A DNA stretch of 64,000 nucleotides, taken from assembly GCF_006711645.1 (NCBI RefSeq), contig NZ_CP041247.1:496001-560000 (forward strand), read 5' to 3'. A program made the position numbers and the translations under genes. This stretch comes from Klebsiella electrica. GTDB taxonomy: Bacteria > Pseudomonadota > Gammaproteobacteria > Enterobacterales > Enterobacteriaceae. Positions within the stretch are counted from its first letter, which is position 1, and each line of letters begins with the position of its first letter. Shown piece after piece: positions 23,981 to 35,216 of this stretch. A model generated the notes under the pieces. It was not told where the DNA came from. It saw nothing but the letters and a program-made list of their open reading frames with translations, and searched no databases.

Positions 23981-24058
23981 TCCTGTCCTGCCCAAGGCCT
24001 GACTGGTGGCGGAACGGCGGCGTCCGTTCCATGAAGGAATGATAAAGAGGTATAACAA

Positions 24059-24535
24059 ATGCAAGCTATTCCGATGACCTTACGTGGTGCTGAAAAACTT
24101 CGCGAAGAACTGGATTTTCTGAAGTCCGTTCGTCGTCCTGAAATCATCGCTGCTATTGCCGATGCGCGCGAACATGGCGATCTGAAAGAGAACGCTGAGT
24201 ACCACGCAGCCCGCGAACAGCAAGGTTTCTGCGAAGGCCGTATTAAGGATATTGAAGCTAAACTGTCCAATGCGCAGGTTATCGATATCACCAAAATGCC
24301 GAACAACGGGCGGGTGATTTTTGGTGCGACGGTCAAGGTCCTGAACCTCGATACCGATGAAGAACAGACTTACCGCATCGTGGGTGATGATGAGGCTGAT
24401 TTTAAGCAAAATCTGATCTCGGTGAATTCACCGATTGCCCGTGGTTTGATCGGTAAAGAACAGGATGATGTAGTGACAATCCGCACACCAGGCGGCGAAG
24501 TAGAATACGAAATTATCAAGGTCGAGTACCTTTAG
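24059..24535 (+). CDS. greA: Transcription elongation factor GreA
   Basis: This 158-residue factor binds the RNA polymerase secondary channel and triggers cleavage of backtracked RNA. An N-terminal coiled coil (residues ~1-75) carries the acidic tip in [18 protein letters not shown]. The C-terminal FKBP-like domain includes [22 protein letters not shown]. The leader carries hairpins, including GGAACGG/CCGTTCC at about 24011-24030. A terminator follows. Confidence 0.98.
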   Translation: MQAIPMTLRGAEKLREELDFLKSVRRPEIIAAIADAREHGDLKENAEYHAAREQQGFCEGRIKDIEAKLSNAQVIDITKMPNNGRVIFGATVKVLNLDTDEEQTYRIVGDDEADFKQNLISVNSPIARGLIGKEQDDVVTIRTPGGEVEYEIIKVEYL

Positions 24536-24577
24536 TTCGTATTTCCCGCTACCATGTTGATGGATTGTAAAGAAAGG

Positions 24578-24604
24578 AAAAAGGCCGCATAGCGGCCTTT
24601 TATC
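24578..24604 (+). terminator. Intrinsic terminator after greA
   Basis: AAAAAGGCCGC pairs with GCGGCCTTTT around a two-base loop, 43 bp after the greA stop. Confidence 0.9.
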
Positions 24605-24687
24605 AACGTCCGGAGCATGGCATTTTGCTCGTCTACCCGTAGAAATCCCTCGTTTTACACAAAGTTGTGTCGAGATTCAGGATATTC

Positions 24688-24981
24688 TTAGCGTGGCAGC
24701 GAGATTTTACGCTCTTTAGTTGGGCGATACAGGACCAGCGTTTTACCGATGACCTGTACGTTACAGGCGCCGGTTTCGCGCACGATAGCTTCCACGATCA
24801 AGGTTTTAGTTTCGCGGTCTTCCGATGCGATTTTCACCTTGATGAGTTCATGGTGCTCTAACGCTTGTTCGATCTCGGCCAGTACCCCTTCGGTCAAACC
24901 ATTGTTGCCAAGCATAACTACCGGCTTGAGCGGATGTGCCAGACCTTTCAGGTGCTGTTTTTGTTTAGTACTCAGATTCAT
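24688..24981 (-). CDS. yhbY: CRM/YhbY-domain ribosome assembly RNA-binding protein
   Basis: This is a 97-residue protein made of one CRM domain, a KH-like fold that associates with pre-50S particles in E. coli. The signature GNNGLTEGVLAEIEQALEHHELIKV is present and the tail is basic. The start MNLSTKQKQHLKGL matches the family; the frame extends 19 codons further upstream with no similarity. It is divergent from rlmE. Confidence 0.96.
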   Translation of the reverse strand: MNLSTKQKQHLKGLAHPLKPVVMLGNNGLTEGVLAEIEQALEHHELIKVKIASEDRETKTLIVEAIVRETGACNVQVIGKTLVLYRPTKERKISLPR

Positions 24982-25105
24982 CGTATTTTTTTGCTTACGT
25001 TGGGATTGAAAACGGTTCATTCTACCGCCATCTCCCATATATCGCCAAACTACCGTGTCGATTTTTACGTCGCAAAGTATGATGAACCCGAAACGGGAAT
25101 GTTAA

Positions 25106-25735
25106 ATGACAGGTAAAAAGCGTTCTGCCAGCTCAAGCCGCTGGCTTCAGGAACACTTTAGCGATAAATATGTTCAACAGGCGCAGAAAAAGGGGTTACG
25201 TTCCCGTGCCTGGTTTAAACTTGATGAAATACAGCAAAGTGACAAGATTTTTAAACCGGGGATGACCATTGTTGACCTCGGCGCTGCACCCGGTGGCTGG
25301 TCGCAATATGCGGTTACGCAAATCGGAAACAGCGGTCGCATCATCGCTTGCGATCTTTTACCGATGGATCCAATTGTTGGTGTGGACTTCCTTCAGGGCG
25401 ACTTTCGTGATGAATTAGTTCTGAAAGCGTTACTTGAGCGCGTAGGTGACAGTAAAGTGCAGGTTGTCATGTCCGATATGGCACCAAACATGTGTGGAAC
25501 ACCGGCGGTGGATATTCCCCGGGCCATGTATTTGGTGGAGCTGGCGCTTGGAATGGCTCGTGATGTATTAGCGCCGGGTGGTAGTTTTGTAGTGAAGGTG
25601 TTCCAGGGCGAAGGCTTCGATGAGTATCTAAGAGAAATTCGCTCCCTGTTTACGAAGGTCAAAGTTCGTAAGCCGGACTCTTCTCGCGCGCGTTCGCGTG
25701 AAGTGTACATTGTAGCGACCGGGCGTAAACCATAA
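25106..25735 (+). CDS. rlmE: 23S rRNA 2'-O-ribose U2552 methyltransferase RlmE
   Basis: This 209-residue SAM-dependent methyltransferase (RrmJ/FtsJ) modifies U2552 in the 23S A loop and is heat-inducible in E. coli. The SAM-binding motif is [15 protein letters not shown]. The K-D-K-E catalytic set is consistent with Lys38 in [11 protein letters not shown], Asp in SDMAPNM, Lys in [11 protein letters not shown] and Glu in RSREVYIV. ftsH follows after 90 bp, the conserved heat-shock pair. Confidence 0.97.
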   Translation: MTGKKRSASSSRWLQEHFSDKYVQQAQKKGLRSRAWFKLDEIQQSDKIFKPGMTIVDLGAAPGGWSQYAVTQIGNSGRIIACDLLPMDPIVGVDFLQGDFRDELVLKALLERVGDSKVQVVMSDMAPNMCGTPAVDIPRAMYLVELALGMARDVLAPGGSFVVKVFQGEGFDEYLREIRSLFTKVKVRKPDSSRARSREVYIVATGRKP

Positions 25736-25825
25736 CCGGTAGATTTCAAACGAAAGTTTGAAAGACGCTGGATATAGAGTATCCTGACGCTGTTTTTAAC
25801 ACAGTTGTAATAAGAGGTTAATCCC

Positions 25826-27769
25826 TTGAGTGACATGGCGAAAAACCTAATACTCTGGCTGGTCATTGCCGTTGTGCTGATGTCAGTATTCCAGAGCTTT
25901 GGGCCCAGCGAGTCTAATGGCCGTAAGGTGGATTATTCAACCTTCCTGCAAGAGGTCAATCAGGACCAGGTTCGCGAAGCGCGTATCAACGGACGTGAGA
26001 TCAACGTTACCAAGAACGATAGTAACCGTTACACGACTTACATTCCGGTCAACGATCCGAAGCTGCTCGATAACCTGTTGACGAAAAACGTCAAAGTGGT
26101 TGGCGAACCGCCGGAAGAACCGAGCCTGCTGGCTTCCATTTTTATTTCCTGGTTCCCGATGCTGTTGCTGATCGGCGTCTGGATCTTCTTCATGCGGCAA
26201 ATGCAGGGCGGCGGCGGAAAGGGCGCGATGTCCTTTGGCAAAAGCAAAGCCCGTATGCTGACGGAAGACCAGATCAAAACCACTTTTGCCGATGTCGCCG
26301 GTTGCGATGAAGCGAAAGAGGAAGTCGGTGAGCTGGTTGAATACCTGCGTGAACCGAGCCGCTTCCAGAAGCTGGGCGGTAAAATCCCGAAAGGTGTCTT
26401 GATGGTCGGCCCTCCGGGTACCGGTAAAACGCTGCTGGCGAAAGCTATCGCCGGTGAAGCGAAAGTGCCGTTCTTCACCATTTCTGGTTCTGACTTCGTT
26501 GAAATGTTCGTCGGCGTGGGCGCATCTCGTGTGCGTGACATGTTCGAACAGGCCAAGAAAGCGGCACCGTGCATTATCTTCATCGATGAAATCGACGCCG
26601 TCGGTCGCCAGCGTGGCGCTGGTCTGGGTGGCGGTCACGATGAACGCGAACAGACGCTGAACCAGATGCTGGTTGAGATGGATGGCTTCGAAGGTAACGA
26701 AGGCATTATCGTTATCGCGGCGACCAACCGTCCGGACGTGCTTGACCCGGCGCTGCTGCGTCCAGGCCGTTTTGACCGTCAGGTTGTCGTGGGGCTGCCG
26801 GATGTGCGCGGTCGTGAACAGATTCTGAAAGTTCACATGCGTCGCGTCCCGCTGTCGCCGGATATCGACGCGGCAATTATCGCGCGCGGTACCCCGGGCT
26901 TCTCGGGCGCTGACCTGGCGAACCTGGTCAACGAAGCCGCTCTGTTTGCTGCCCGTGGCAACAAGCGCGTGGTATCGATGGTCGAGTTCGAAAAAGCGAA
27001 AGACAAAATCATGATGGGCGCGGAACGTCGCTCCATGGTGATGACGGAAGCGCAGAAAGAATCTACTGCTTACCACGAAGCGGGCCATGCGATTATCGGT
27101 CGCCTGGTGCCGGAACACGATCCGGTGCACAAGGTGACGATTATCCCACGCGGTCGTGCGCTGGGTGTGACGTTCTTCCTGCCGGAAGGCGATGCTATCA
27201 GCGCCAGCCGTCAGAAGCTGGAAAGCCAGATTTCGACCCTCTACGGCGGTCGTCTGGCGGAAGAGATTATCTACGGTGTGGAACATGTTTCTACCGGTGC
27301 GTCGAACGATATTAAAGTCGCGACCAACCTGGCGCGCAACATGGTGACGCAATGGGGCTTCTCCGACAAACTCGGTCCGCTGCTGTACGCGGAAGAAGAG
27401 GGGGAAGTGTTCCTCGGCCGTTCCGTCGCGAAAGCGAAACATATGTCCGATGAAACGGCACGGATCATCGATCAGGAAGTGAAAGCGCTGATTGAACGTA
27501 ACTACGGTCGTGCGCGTCAGATTCTGAATGACAACATGGACATCCTGCATTCGATGAAAGATGCGCTCATGAAATATGAGACCATCGACGCACCGCAGAT
27601 TGATGACCTGATGGCCCGTCGTGAAGTTCGCCCACCTGCGGGATGGGAAGATCCGAACGGCACCAATAACTCTGGCAATAATGGCACCCCGAGTGCGCCG
27701 CGTCCGGTCGATGAACCGCGTACGCCGAACCCGGGTAATACCATGTCAGAGCAACTGGGCGACAAATAA
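25826..27769 (+). CDS. ftsH: ATP-dependent inner-membrane zinc protease FtsH
   Basis: This is a 647-residue AAA+ protease that degrades LpxC, sigma-32 and damaged membrane proteins. Two membrane segments lie at about 7-27 and 100-122. Walker A is GPPGTGKT, the second region of homology carries the arginine fingers, and the zinc site HEAGH is at about 417-421. I placed the start at TTG 25826 (MSDMAKN) because AGAGG lies 8 nt upstream. The ATG at 25835, which gives the 644-residue form, is 17 nt from that sequence. A Pro/Asn/Gly-rich tail ends in SEQLGDK. Confidence 0.97.
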   Translation: MSDMAKNLILWLVIAVVLMSVFQSFGPSESNGRKVDYSTFLQEVNQDQVREARINGREINVTKNDSNRYTTYIPVNDPKLLDNLLTKNVKVVGEPPEEPSLLASIFISWFPMLLLIGVWIFFMRQMQGGGGKGAMSFGKSKARMLTEDQIKTTFADVAGCDEAKEEVGELVEYLREPSRFQKLGGKIPKGVLMVGPPGTGKTLLAKAIAGEAKVPFFTISGSDFVEMFVGVGASRVRDMFEQAKKAAPCIIFIDEIDAVGRQRGAGLGGGHDEREQTLNQMLVEMDGFEGNEGIIVIAATNRPDVLDPALLRPGRFDRQVVVGLPDVRGREQILKVHMRRVPLSPDIDAAIIARGTPGFSGADLANLVNEAALFAARGNKRVVSMVEFEKAKDKIMMGAERRSMVMTEAQKESTAYHEAGHAIIGRLVPEHDPVHKVTIIPRGRALGVTFFLPEGDAISASRQKLESQISTLYGGRLAEEIIYGVEHVSTGASNDIKVATNLARNMVTQWGFSDKLGPLLYAEEEGEVFLGRSVAKAKHMSDETARIIDQEVKALIERNYGRARQILNDNMDILHSMKDALMKYETIDAPQIDDLMARREVRPPAGWEDPNGTNNSGNNGTPSAPRPVDEPRTPNPGNTMSEQLGDK

Positions 27770-27804
27770 GTTAGCTGCTGCTGTTGATGTTGTTGTGTAT
27801 ATCG

Positions 27805-27838
27805 AAACCCCGGGGCGCTTGCCGCTCCGGGGTTTTTC
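27805..27838 (+). terminator. Intrinsic terminator after ftsH
   Basis: AAACCCCGGGGC- and -GCTCCGGGGTTT arms form a GC-rich hairpin followed by T residues, just before folP. Confidence 0.88.
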
Positions 27839-27872
27839 TTTTTATTAACCTTCCGGATTTATGGATTTCGCG

Positions 27873-28721
27873 ATGAAACTCGTAGCCCAGGGCTCAACCC
27901 TCGACCTCTCCCATCCGCATGTGATGGGGATCCTTAACGTCACGCCAGATTCATTCTCCGATGGCGGCACACATAACTCGCTCGTGGAGGCGGTTAAGCA
28001 TGCCAATCTGATGATAAACGCGGGAGCGACTATCATTGACATCGGCGGCGAATCGACCCGCCCGGGAGCGTTGGATGTGAGCGTCGAAGAAGAGCTGGCG
28101 CGTGTGATTCCGGTCGTGGAAGCCGTTGCTCAACGTTTTGAAGTTTGGATCTCGGTAGACACCTCGAAGCCAGAAGTGATCCGTGAGTCCGCACGGGCAG
28201 GCGCGCATATTATTAACGATATCCGTTCGCTGACCGAGCCTGGGGCGCTGGAAGCCGCTGCGCAAACCGGCCTGCCGGTGTGTCTGATGCATATGCAGGG
28301 ACAGCCAAAAACGATGCAGGAAGCGCCGAAATACAATGATGTCTTTGCCGATGTCGCCCGCTTTTTTACCGAGCATATCGTGCGCTGTGAGCAGGCGGGT
28401 ATCGCAAAAGAGAAATTGTTACTCGACCCAGGATTCGGTTTCGGTAAAAATCTTACCCATAATTATGAGCTACTTGCTCGACTCGGCGAGTTCCACCGGT
28501 TCGGTCTCCCGTTGCTGGTCGGTATGTCGCGTAAATCGATGATTGGCCAACTGCTTAACGTCGGGCCGACGGAACGCCTCAACGGCAGCCTGGCGTGTGC
28601 AGTGATTGCAGCGATGCAGGGCGCGCAGATTATTCGCGTCCATGACGTCAAAGAAACGGTAGAAGCGCTACGCGTGGTGGAAGCCACTCTGAGCACAAAG
28701 GAAAATAAACGTTATGAGTAA
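27873..28721 (+). CDS. folP: Dihydropteroate synthase FolP
   Basis: This 282-residue TIM-barrel enzyme condenses p-aminobenzoate with dihydropterin diphosphate and is the target of sulphonamides. Motifs [24 protein letters not shown] and [11 protein letters not shown] are intact, with Pro64-equivalent and Arg63-equivalent residues unchanged. The start at [11 protein letters not shown] gives the family length; an ATG 4 codons upstream (27861) is also possible. The stop lies 8 bp inside glmM. Confidence 0.97.
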   Translation: MKLVAQGSTLDLSHPHVMGILNVTPDSFSDGGTHNSLVEAVKHANLMINAGATIIDIGGESTRPGALDVSVEEELARVIPVVEAVAQRFEVWISVDTSKPEVIRESARAGAHIINDIRSLTEPGALEAAAQTGLPVCLMHMQGQPKTMQEAPKYNDVFADVARFFTEHIVRCEQAGIAKEKLLLDPGFGFGKNLTHNYELLARLGEFHRFGLPLLVGMSRKSMIGQLLNVGPTERLNGSLACAVIAAMQGAQIIRVHDVKETVEALRVVEATLSTKENKRYE

Positions 28722-30051
28722 CCGCAAATATTTTGGCACCGATGGTATCCGTGGCCGCGTGGGTGATGCGCCAATTACCCCGGAATTCGTGCTCAAACTG
28801 GGCTGGGCTGCGGGCAAGGTGCTGGCGCGCCACGGTTCACGCAAAATCATTATTGGTAAAGATACCCGTATCTCCGGCTATATGCTGGAATCGGCGCTGG
28901 AGGCGGGACTGGCTGCGGCGGGGCTTTCTGCTTCTTTCACCGGCCCGATGCCGACTCCGGCGGTGGCTTACCTGACGCGAGCCTTCCGTGCTGAAGCAGG
29001 GATTGTCATTTCAGCTTCGCATAACCCGTTCTATGACAACGGGATCAAGTTCTTTTCTATTGAAGGCACAAAGCTGCCGGATAACGTAGAAGAGGCGATT
29101 GAAGCGGAAATGGAAAAAGAGCTGACCTGCGTCGATTCGGCCGAACTGGGCAAAGCCAGCCGGATTGTCGATGCCGCCGGTCGTTATATTGAATTCTGCA
29201 AAGGTACTTTCCCGAACGAACTGAGCCTGAATGCGCTAAAAGTGGTGGTCGACTGCGCGCATGGCGCGACCTATCACATTGCGCCGAATGTGTTCCGCGA
29301 GTTGGGTGCAAAGGTGATTGCGATTGGTTGTGAGCCGGACGGGCTCAATATCAACGAAGAAGTGGGCGCGACCGACGTTCGCGCCCTGCAGGCGCGCGTA
29401 CTGGCCGAAAAAGCCGATCTGGGTATCGCCTATGATGGCGATGGCGACCGGGTCATTATGGTCGACCATGAAGGTAACAAGGTCGATGGCGACCAGATTC
29501 TGTATATCATCGCCCGCGAAGGTCTGCGGCAGGGCCAACTGCGCGGCGGCGCGGTGGGAACGTTAATGAGTAATATGGGGCTGGAGCTGGCGCTCAAACA
29601 GCTAGGCATTCCGTTTGTCCGGGCTAAAGTGGGTGACCGCTATGTCCTTGAGAAACTGCAGGAGAAAGGCTGGCGTATCGGGGCGGAAAACTCTGGCCAC
29701 GTTATCCTGTTGGATAAAACCACCACCGGTGACGGTATCGTCGCGAGTCTGCAGGTTGTGGCGGCGATGGTGCGTAACCATATGAGTCTGCATGACCTGT
29801 GTAGCGGTATGAAAATGTTCCCGCAAATCCTGGTCAACGTTCGTTTCACTGAAGGTAGCGGTAACCCGCTGGAACATGAAAATGTGAAAGCGGTCATGGC
29901 TGAAGTGGAAGCGGCATTGGGCAACCGTGGCCGTGTGCTGCTACGCAAATCAGGTACCGAGCCACTCATTCGCGTCATGGTCGAAGGCGAGCACGAAGAG
30001 CAGGTACATGAGTTCGCGCATCGTATCGCCGATGCGGTGAAAAACGCCTGA
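28714..30051 (+). CDS. glmM: Phosphoglucosamine mutase GlmM
   Basis: This is a 445-residue alpha-D-phosphohexomutase that converts glucosamine 6-phosphate to the 1-phosphate for UDP-GlcNAc synthesis. The catalytic phosphoserine is Ser102 in ISASHNP. The metal loop is AYDGDGDR and the sugar-binding loop [19 protein letters not shown] is the phosphate-binding loop. It overlaps folP by 8 bp. Its product feeds murA and LPS synthesis elsewhere in the window. Confidence 0.98.
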   Translation: MSNRKYFGTDGIRGRVGDAPITPEFVLKLGWAAGKVLARHGSRKIIIGKDTRISGYMLESALEAGLAAAGLSASFTGPMPTPAVAYLTRAFRAEAGIVISASHNPFYDNGIKFFSIEGTKLPDNVEEAIEAEMEKELTCVDSAELGKASRIVDAAGRYIEFCKGTFPNELSLNALKVVVDCAHGATYHIAPNVFRELGAKVIAIGCEPDGLNINEEVGATDVRALQARVLAEKADLGIAYDGDGDRVIMVDHEGNKVDGDQILYIIAREGLRQGQLRGGAVGTLMSNMGLELALKQLGIPFVRAKVGDRYVLEKLQEKGWRIGAENSGHVILLDKTTTGDGIVASLQVVAAMVRNHMSLHDLCSGMKMFPQILVNVRFTEGSGNPLEHENVKAVMAEVEAALGNRGRVLLRKSGTEPLIRVMVEGEHEEQVHEFAHRIADAVKNA

Positions 30052-30146
30052 TTAAGCCGGTGATTGATTTTCTCGTCTGCGCAGTGGTGCCGTCAGCGCC
30101 GGGCAGCGTGAAATAATCATGCGGACTGACAGGGCGCTAAGTGTTT

Positions 30147-30173
30147 AAAAAGGCGGCGCTTGCCGCCTTTTCT
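30147..30173 (+). terminator. Intrinsic terminator after folP-glmM
   Basis: AAAAAGGCGGC pairs with GCCGCCTTTT and is followed by TCTT, about 95 bp after the glmM stop. Confidence 0.85.
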
Positions 30174-30235
30174 TCGCCCAAAAATCGTTTTTTGCTGTTT
30201 TTTTCCGCAGTTGATACAATGCGCTGAAATTGCCC

Positions 30236-30264
30236 TTGCGAAGGTCATTCGCTTTGGTTAGTAT
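30236..30264 (+). promoter_or_regulatory. Sigma-70 promoter of secG-tRNA-Leu
   Basis: TTGCGA at 30236-30241 and TAGTAT at 30259-30264 are separated by 17 bp. The site lies between the glmM terminator and secG, about 90 bp upstream of the secG start. Confidence 0.65.
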
Positions 30265-30355
30265 TCACACCCGCTTCAGTGGGAAACATTAAAACCTCCC
30301 GCTTTATTGGTTGAAGCAATTGGTATGCGGCGAATCCGCAAGGAACAGGTTGATT

Positions 30356-30685
30356 ATGCAAGAAGCTCTTTTAGTTGTTTTCCTTATTGTAGCGATTGGC
30401 CTCGTGGGTCTGATCATGCTGCAGCAAGGTAAAGGCGCTGATATGGGAGCCTCCTTCGGAGCAGGCGCTTCCGGCACGTTGTTTGGATCCAGCGGTTCTG
30501 GTAACTTCATGACCCGCATGACCGGTATCCTGGCTGCGTTGTTCTTCATCATCAGTCTGGTGCTGGGCAATATCAACAGCAACAAGACCAATAAAGGAAG
30601 TGAGTGGGACAATCTGAGCGCGCCGAAAACCGAGCAGACTCAGCCAGCAGCTCCGGCACAGCCGAGCAGCGATATCCCGCACTGA
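30356..30685 (+). CDS. secG: Protein-export membrane protein SecG
   Basis: This is a 109-residue subunit of the SecYEG translocon. Two membrane segments lie at about residues 2-22 and 52-72, joined by a Gly/Ala-rich cytoplasmic loop (GKGADMGASFGAGASGTLFG). The C-terminal tail is Pro/Ala/Gln-rich. The start at MQEALLVVFL follows AAGGAACAGG; an upstream in-frame ATG at 30311 is rejected. The transcript runs into tRNA-Leu. Confidence 0.97.
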   Translation: MQEALLVVFLIVAIGLVGLIMLQQGKGADMGASFGAGASGTLFGSSGSGNFMTRMTGILAALFFIISLVLGNINSNKTNKGSEWDNLSAPKTEQTQPAAPAQPSSDIPH

Positions 30686-30699
30686 TAAGCAGTATCCGT

Positions 30700-30786
30700 A
30701 CCGAGGTGGTGGAATTGGTAGACACGCTACCTTGAGGTGGTAGTGCCCTAACGGGCTTGTGGGTTCGAGTCCCATCCTCGGTACCA
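30700..30786 (+). tRNA. leuU: tRNA-Leu (anticodon GAG)
   Basis: This is an 87-nt class II tRNA with a 7-bp acceptor stem (ACCGAGG with CCTCGGT), encoded CCA and a long variable arm (TGCCCTAACGGGCTT). The anticodon loop TTGAGGT, with anticodon GAG, reads CUC and CUU. The T stem starts with a G-U pair (GTGGG/CCCAT). It lies 14 bp after secG, as in E. coli, and is followed by a terminator. Confidence 0.97.
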
Positions 30787-30798
30787 ATATTCCGCAAG

Positions 30799-30826
30799 AA
30801 AGACGCTGAAAAGCGTCTTTTTTTGT
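30799..30826 (+). terminator. Intrinsic terminator after tRNA-Leu
   Basis: AAAGACGCT pairs with AGCGTCTTT and is followed by a T run, 13 bp after the tRNA. Confidence 0.92.
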
Positions 30827-31094
30827 ATTTCGATTAAGCTCATCATTTCGCCATGAGTTCCGCCATACCCTCCCTTCGTCGTGATGAAAACCGTATTTAT
30901 TCCGCAGAGATAAAATGATGCGATAAGGTATCGCTGGTTATCATTTGCTGTGTGAATGCTTTATCAGTTGCCGTCCGGCGAGCATTAATACGTAAGAAAT
31001 AAATGATGAGGCAGCGTGATCCACGTTTCTGTGGCGGAGCGTTCGTTTTGTGAATAACCGCAGGGCCTGATTTTTATCGTCAGATTTCAGGCTT
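30827..31094. other. Gene-free gap between tRNA-Leu and argG
   Basis: This AT-richer stretch lies between two terminators. Both strands hold only very short open frames without ribosome-binding sites. No repeat family or promoter was recognised. It lies within the segment bounded by the tRNA-Leu 3' end and its repeat at 32866, so it may be part of an old insertion. Confidence 0.5.
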
Positions 31095-31122
31095 AAAAAA
31101 AGCCGACGGGTTAGCGTCGGCT
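31095..31122 (-). terminator. Intrinsic terminator of argG
   Basis: Read on the minus strand, AGCCGACGCTAA and CCGTCGGCT arms form a hairpin followed by a run of seven T residues, 21 bp after the argG stop. Confidence 0.9.
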
Positions 31123-31143
31123 GAGAGTGTCGATGAACGGAGA

Positions 31144-32526
<1,383 letters not shown>

Positions 32527-32685
32527 TTATCAAGTCGTAGAACCTGTCCCATTTGACTATTCTGCCTGCCGGTTTTTCTCCGGACAAAGAGCATAATCTT
32601 CACGAGCTTTGACGCTGCGCTGGTGACTGCGCGCTTTCCGTAGCCAAAGAGGCGGTAACAATGGCGTCAAATGGAATAGGTTTTT

Positions 32686-32724
32686 ATTGCATGTTTATGC
32701 ATTAATTGTGAGTTTTCATTTAAT
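32686..32724 (-). promoter_or_regulatory. Paired ARG boxes (ArgR operator) upstream of argG
   Basis: Two 18-bp boxes, at 32686-32703 (AT TGCAT GTTT ATGCA TT) and 32707-32724 (TG TGAGT TTTC ATTTA AT), are separated by exactly 3 bp. This is the arrangement bound by hexameric ArgR. They lie 199-237 bp upstream of the argG start, which implies a long leader. The operator identity rests on the known ARG-box consensus. Confidence 0.8.
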
Positions 32725-32865
32725 CATCTTTTGCGGATGACAGGAAGTGCTTCATTGCTTTTTTGCTAAAAAAGAGCGAGATGGCAGCACAAACGAGAAC
32801 AGGAGAAGATAAAATACGTGTTGACAAAATATAGAGTTTATCAATAAACTTTACCACGATTTTAT

Positions 32866-32884
32866 GTCCCGTCCTCGGTACCAA
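32866..32884 (+). repeat. Copy of the tRNA-Leu 3' end (att-like scar)
   Basis: These 19 bp match the 3' end of tRNA-Leu(GAG) plus one flanking base at 30769-30787, with one mismatch (G here, A in the local tRNA). The copy's base restores a G-C pair in the T stem, so it looks derived from a slightly different tRNA-Leu. No tRNA body precedes it. The two copies are direct repeats that enclose argG. Confidence 0.75.
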
Positions 32885-32897
32885 ATCCCAGCAGTAT

Positions 32898-32926
32898 TTG
32901 CGTCTTTTGCTCAATAAGAGTAAAAT
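32898..32926 (+). promoter_or_regulatory. Sigma-70 promoter of metY-rimP-nusA
   Basis: TTGCGT at 32898-32903 and TAAAAT at 32921-32926 are separated by 17 bp. The -10 ends 15 bp before the mature tRNA 5' end, which fits a short-leader tRNA precursor. Confidence 0.8.
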
Positions 32927-32941
32927 ATGCCACGTTTCAGG

Positions 32942-33018
<77 letters not shown>

Positions 33019-33139
33019 CTTTCCCATTGAGTACTTTTTCAAATATACTGTGAGGACCTGGTCCTTCGTATCCGAATTTGAAAGAATTCTCCTGGAAGGT
33101 GTTCCAGATCGCAGTTGCGATCGCAGGGTTCAGTTATCT

Positions 33140-33166
33140 AAAACCCCGATTTATCGGGGTTTTTTG
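33140..33166 (+). terminator. Terminator-like hairpin in the metY-rimP leader
   Basis: AAAACCCCGA pairs with TCGGGGTTTT and is followed by T residues. It lies between metY and rimP, so it should partly terminate tRNA transcripts or mark a processing point, leaving read-through for rimP-nusA-infB. Confidence 0.85.
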
Positions 33167-33224
33167 TTATCTGACTTCAGAATAACTGGGCTATACGCCC
33201 TTTTTTTATGTCTTGGGGGTGGGT

Positions 33225-33677
33225 TTGTCCACATTAGAGCAAAAATTAACAGAGATGCTCACGGCGCCAGTTGAGGCGCTTGGCTTTGAGCTGGTCGGCA
33301 TCGAATTCATTCGCGGTCGCACATCCACACTGCGCATCTATATTGATAGTGATGATGGCATCAATGTTGATGATTGTGCTGATGTGAGCCACCAGGTCAG
33401 CGCTGTCATGGATGTCGAAGATCCCATCACCGTAGCTTACAACCTGGAAGTGTCTTCACCTGGTCTCGATCGCCCGATGTTTACCGCCGAACACTATGAG
33501 CGTTTTTCCGGTGAGGAAGTCGCGCTGGTATTGCGTATGGCGGTACAGAACCGTCGCAAATGGCAGGGCATTATCAAAGCGGTAGACGGTGAAATGATCA
33601 CGGTAACCGTCGAAGGCAAAGATGAAGTGTTCGCGCTGAGTAACATCCAGAAGGCGAACCTGGTTCCCCACTTTTAA
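33225..33677 (+). CDS. rimP: Ribosome maturation factor RimP
   Basis: This 150-residue protein is needed for late 30S subunit maturation. The core [20 protein letters not shown] and the [14 protein letters not shown] motif are typical. Candidate starts are TTG 33213, GTG 33219 and TTG 33225. I chose TTG 33225, which gives STLEQKL as in E. coli and places GGGGGTGGG directly upstream as ribosome-binding site. nusA follows after 27 bp. Confidence 0.94.
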   Translation: MSTLEQKLTEMLTAPVEALGFELVGIEFIRGRTSTLRIYIDSDDGINVDDCADVSHQVSAVMDVEDPITVAYNLEVSSPGLDRPMFTAEHYERFSGEEVALVLRMAVQNRRKWQGIIKAVDGEMITVTVEGKDEVFALSNIQKANLVPHF

Positions 33678-33704
33678 CAGTCTGGATTGAGGTGAAAGGC
33701 CCCG

Positions 33705-35192
33705 ATGAACAAAGAAATTTTGGCTGTTGTTGAAGCCGTTTCCAACGAAAAGGCGCTGCCGCGCGAAAAGATTTTCGAAGCGCTGGAAAGTGCTCTGGCA
33801 ACGGCTACCAAGAAAAAATATGAACAAGAGATCGACGTTCGCGTAGAGATTGACCGTAAAAGCGGTGATTTCGACACTTTCCGTCGCTGGCTGGTCGTTG
33901 AAGAAGTGACCCAGCCGACGCGCGAAATTACGCTGGAAGCGGCGCGCTACGAAGACGAAAGCATGAATCCCGGTGACTACGTTGAGGACCAGATTGAATC
34001 TGTCACCTTCGACCGTATCACTACGCAGACCGCGAAACAGGTTATCGTACAGAAAGTGCGTGAAGCTGAACGCGCCATGGTTGTCGATCAGTTCCGCGAG
34101 CACGAAGGTGAAATCATCACCGGCGTGGTGAAGAAAGTAAACCGCGATAACATCACTCTCGATCTGGGCAGCAATGCTGAAGCCGTGATCCTGCGTGAAG
34201 ATATGTTGCCGCGTGAGAACTTCCGTCCGGGTGACCGTATTCGCGGTGTCCTGTATGCGGTTCGTCCGGAAGCGCGCGGCGCTCAGCTGTTCGTGACCCG
34301 TTCTAAGCCGGAAATGCTGGTTGAACTGTTCCGTATTGAAGTACCGGAAATCGGCGAAGAAGTTCTCGAAATCAAAGCTGCCGCTCGCGATCCGGGTTCC
34401 CGTGCCAAGATTGCGGTGAAAACCAACGATAAGCGTATCGACCCGGTTGGCGCTTGCGTAGGTATGCGTGGCGCACGCGTTCAGGCGGTTTCGACCGAAC
34501 TGGGCGGCGAGCGTATCGATATCGTCCTGTGGGATGATAACCCGGCGCAATTCGTGATTAACGCGATGGCACCGGCTGACGTCGCATCTATCGTGGTGGA
34601 TGAAGATAAACACACCATGGATATCGCGGTTGAAGCGGGCAATCTGGCGCAGGCGATTGGCCGTAACGGTCAAAACGTCCGTCTGGCCTCACAGCTGAGC
34701 GGCTGGGAACTCAACGTAATGACCGTTGACGACCTGCAGGCGAAGCATCAGGCCGAAGCCCACGCGGCTATCGATACCTTCACCAAATATCTTGATATTG
34801 ATGAAGATTTCGCCACGCTGTTGGTTGAAGAAGGCTTCGCGACGCTGGAAGAACTGGCCTATGTGCCGGTGAAAGAACTGCTGGAAATCGACGGTCTGGA
34901 TGAAGCCACCGTTGAAGCACTTCGCGAGCGTGCGAAAAACGCGCTGACCACGCTGGCGCTGGCTCAGGAAGAAAGCCTGGGAGATACTAAACCTGCCGAT
35001 GATTTATTAAATCTGGAAGGTTTAGAACGTTTGATGGCTTTCAAACTGGCTGCCCGTGGTGTTTGTACGCTGGAAGATCTCGCCGAGCAGGGCATTGATG
35101 ATCTGGCTGATATCGAAGGGTTGACCGACGAAAAAGCCGGAGAGCTCATCATGGCCGCCCGTAATATTTGTTGGTTCGGCGACGAAGCGTAA
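33705..35192 (+). CDS. nusA: Transcription termination/antitermination protein NusA
   Basis: This 495-residue RNA polymerase-binding protein promotes pausing and takes part in antitermination. It has an N-terminal RNAP-binding domain (~1-130), an S1 domain (~135-200, [20 protein letters not shown]), two KH domains (~230-345, with [12 protein letters not shown]) and two C-terminal acidic repeats (~360-495). Length and layout match E. coli. Confidence 0.98.
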   Translation: MNKEILAVVEAVSNEKALPREKIFEALESALATATKKKYEQEIDVRVEIDRKSGDFDTFRRWLVVEEVTQPTREITLEAARYEDESMNPGDYVEDQIESVTFDRITTQTAKQVIVQKVREAERAMVVDQFREHEGEIITGVVKKVNRDNITLDLGSNAEAVILREDMLPRENFRPGDRIRGVLYAVRPEARGAQLFVTRSKPEMLVELFRIEVPEIGEEVLEIKAAARDPGSRAKIAVKTNDKRIDPVGACVGMRGARVQAVSTELGGERIDIVLWDDNPAQFVINAMAPADVASIVVDEDKHTMDIAVEAGNLAQAIGRNGQNVRLASQLSGWELNVMTVDDLQAKHQAEAHAAIDTFTKYLDIDEDFATLLVEEGFATLEELAYVPVKELLEIDGLDEATVEALRERAKNALTTLALAQEESLGDTKPADDLLNLEGLERLMAFKLAARGVCTLEDLAEQGIDDLADIEGLTDEKAGELIMAARNICWFGDEA

Positions 35193-35216
35193 TAAACTGT
35201 AGCAGGAAGGAACAGC

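Noticed and set aside
25937..27550. A 537-codon frame antisense to ftsH
   Set aside because: It is a codon-bias shadow of a highly expressed gene. The predicted protein is rich in His, Arg and Phe with no recognisable domain.
30852..30917. A 21-codon frame (MSSAIPSLRRDENRIYSAEI...) in the tRNA-Leu/argG gap
   Set aside because: There is no Shine-Dalgarno sequence and no known relative. Short frames like this are expected by chance.
32866..32884. A second tRNA-Leu gene
   Set aside because: Only the 3' 18 bases of a tRNA are present. No acceptor 5' strand, D arm or anticodon arm lies upstream.
32720..32914. A 64-codon minus-strand frame upstream of argG
   Set aside because: It overlaps the ARG boxes and the tRNA 3' scar, has no ribosome-binding site and resembles no family I know.
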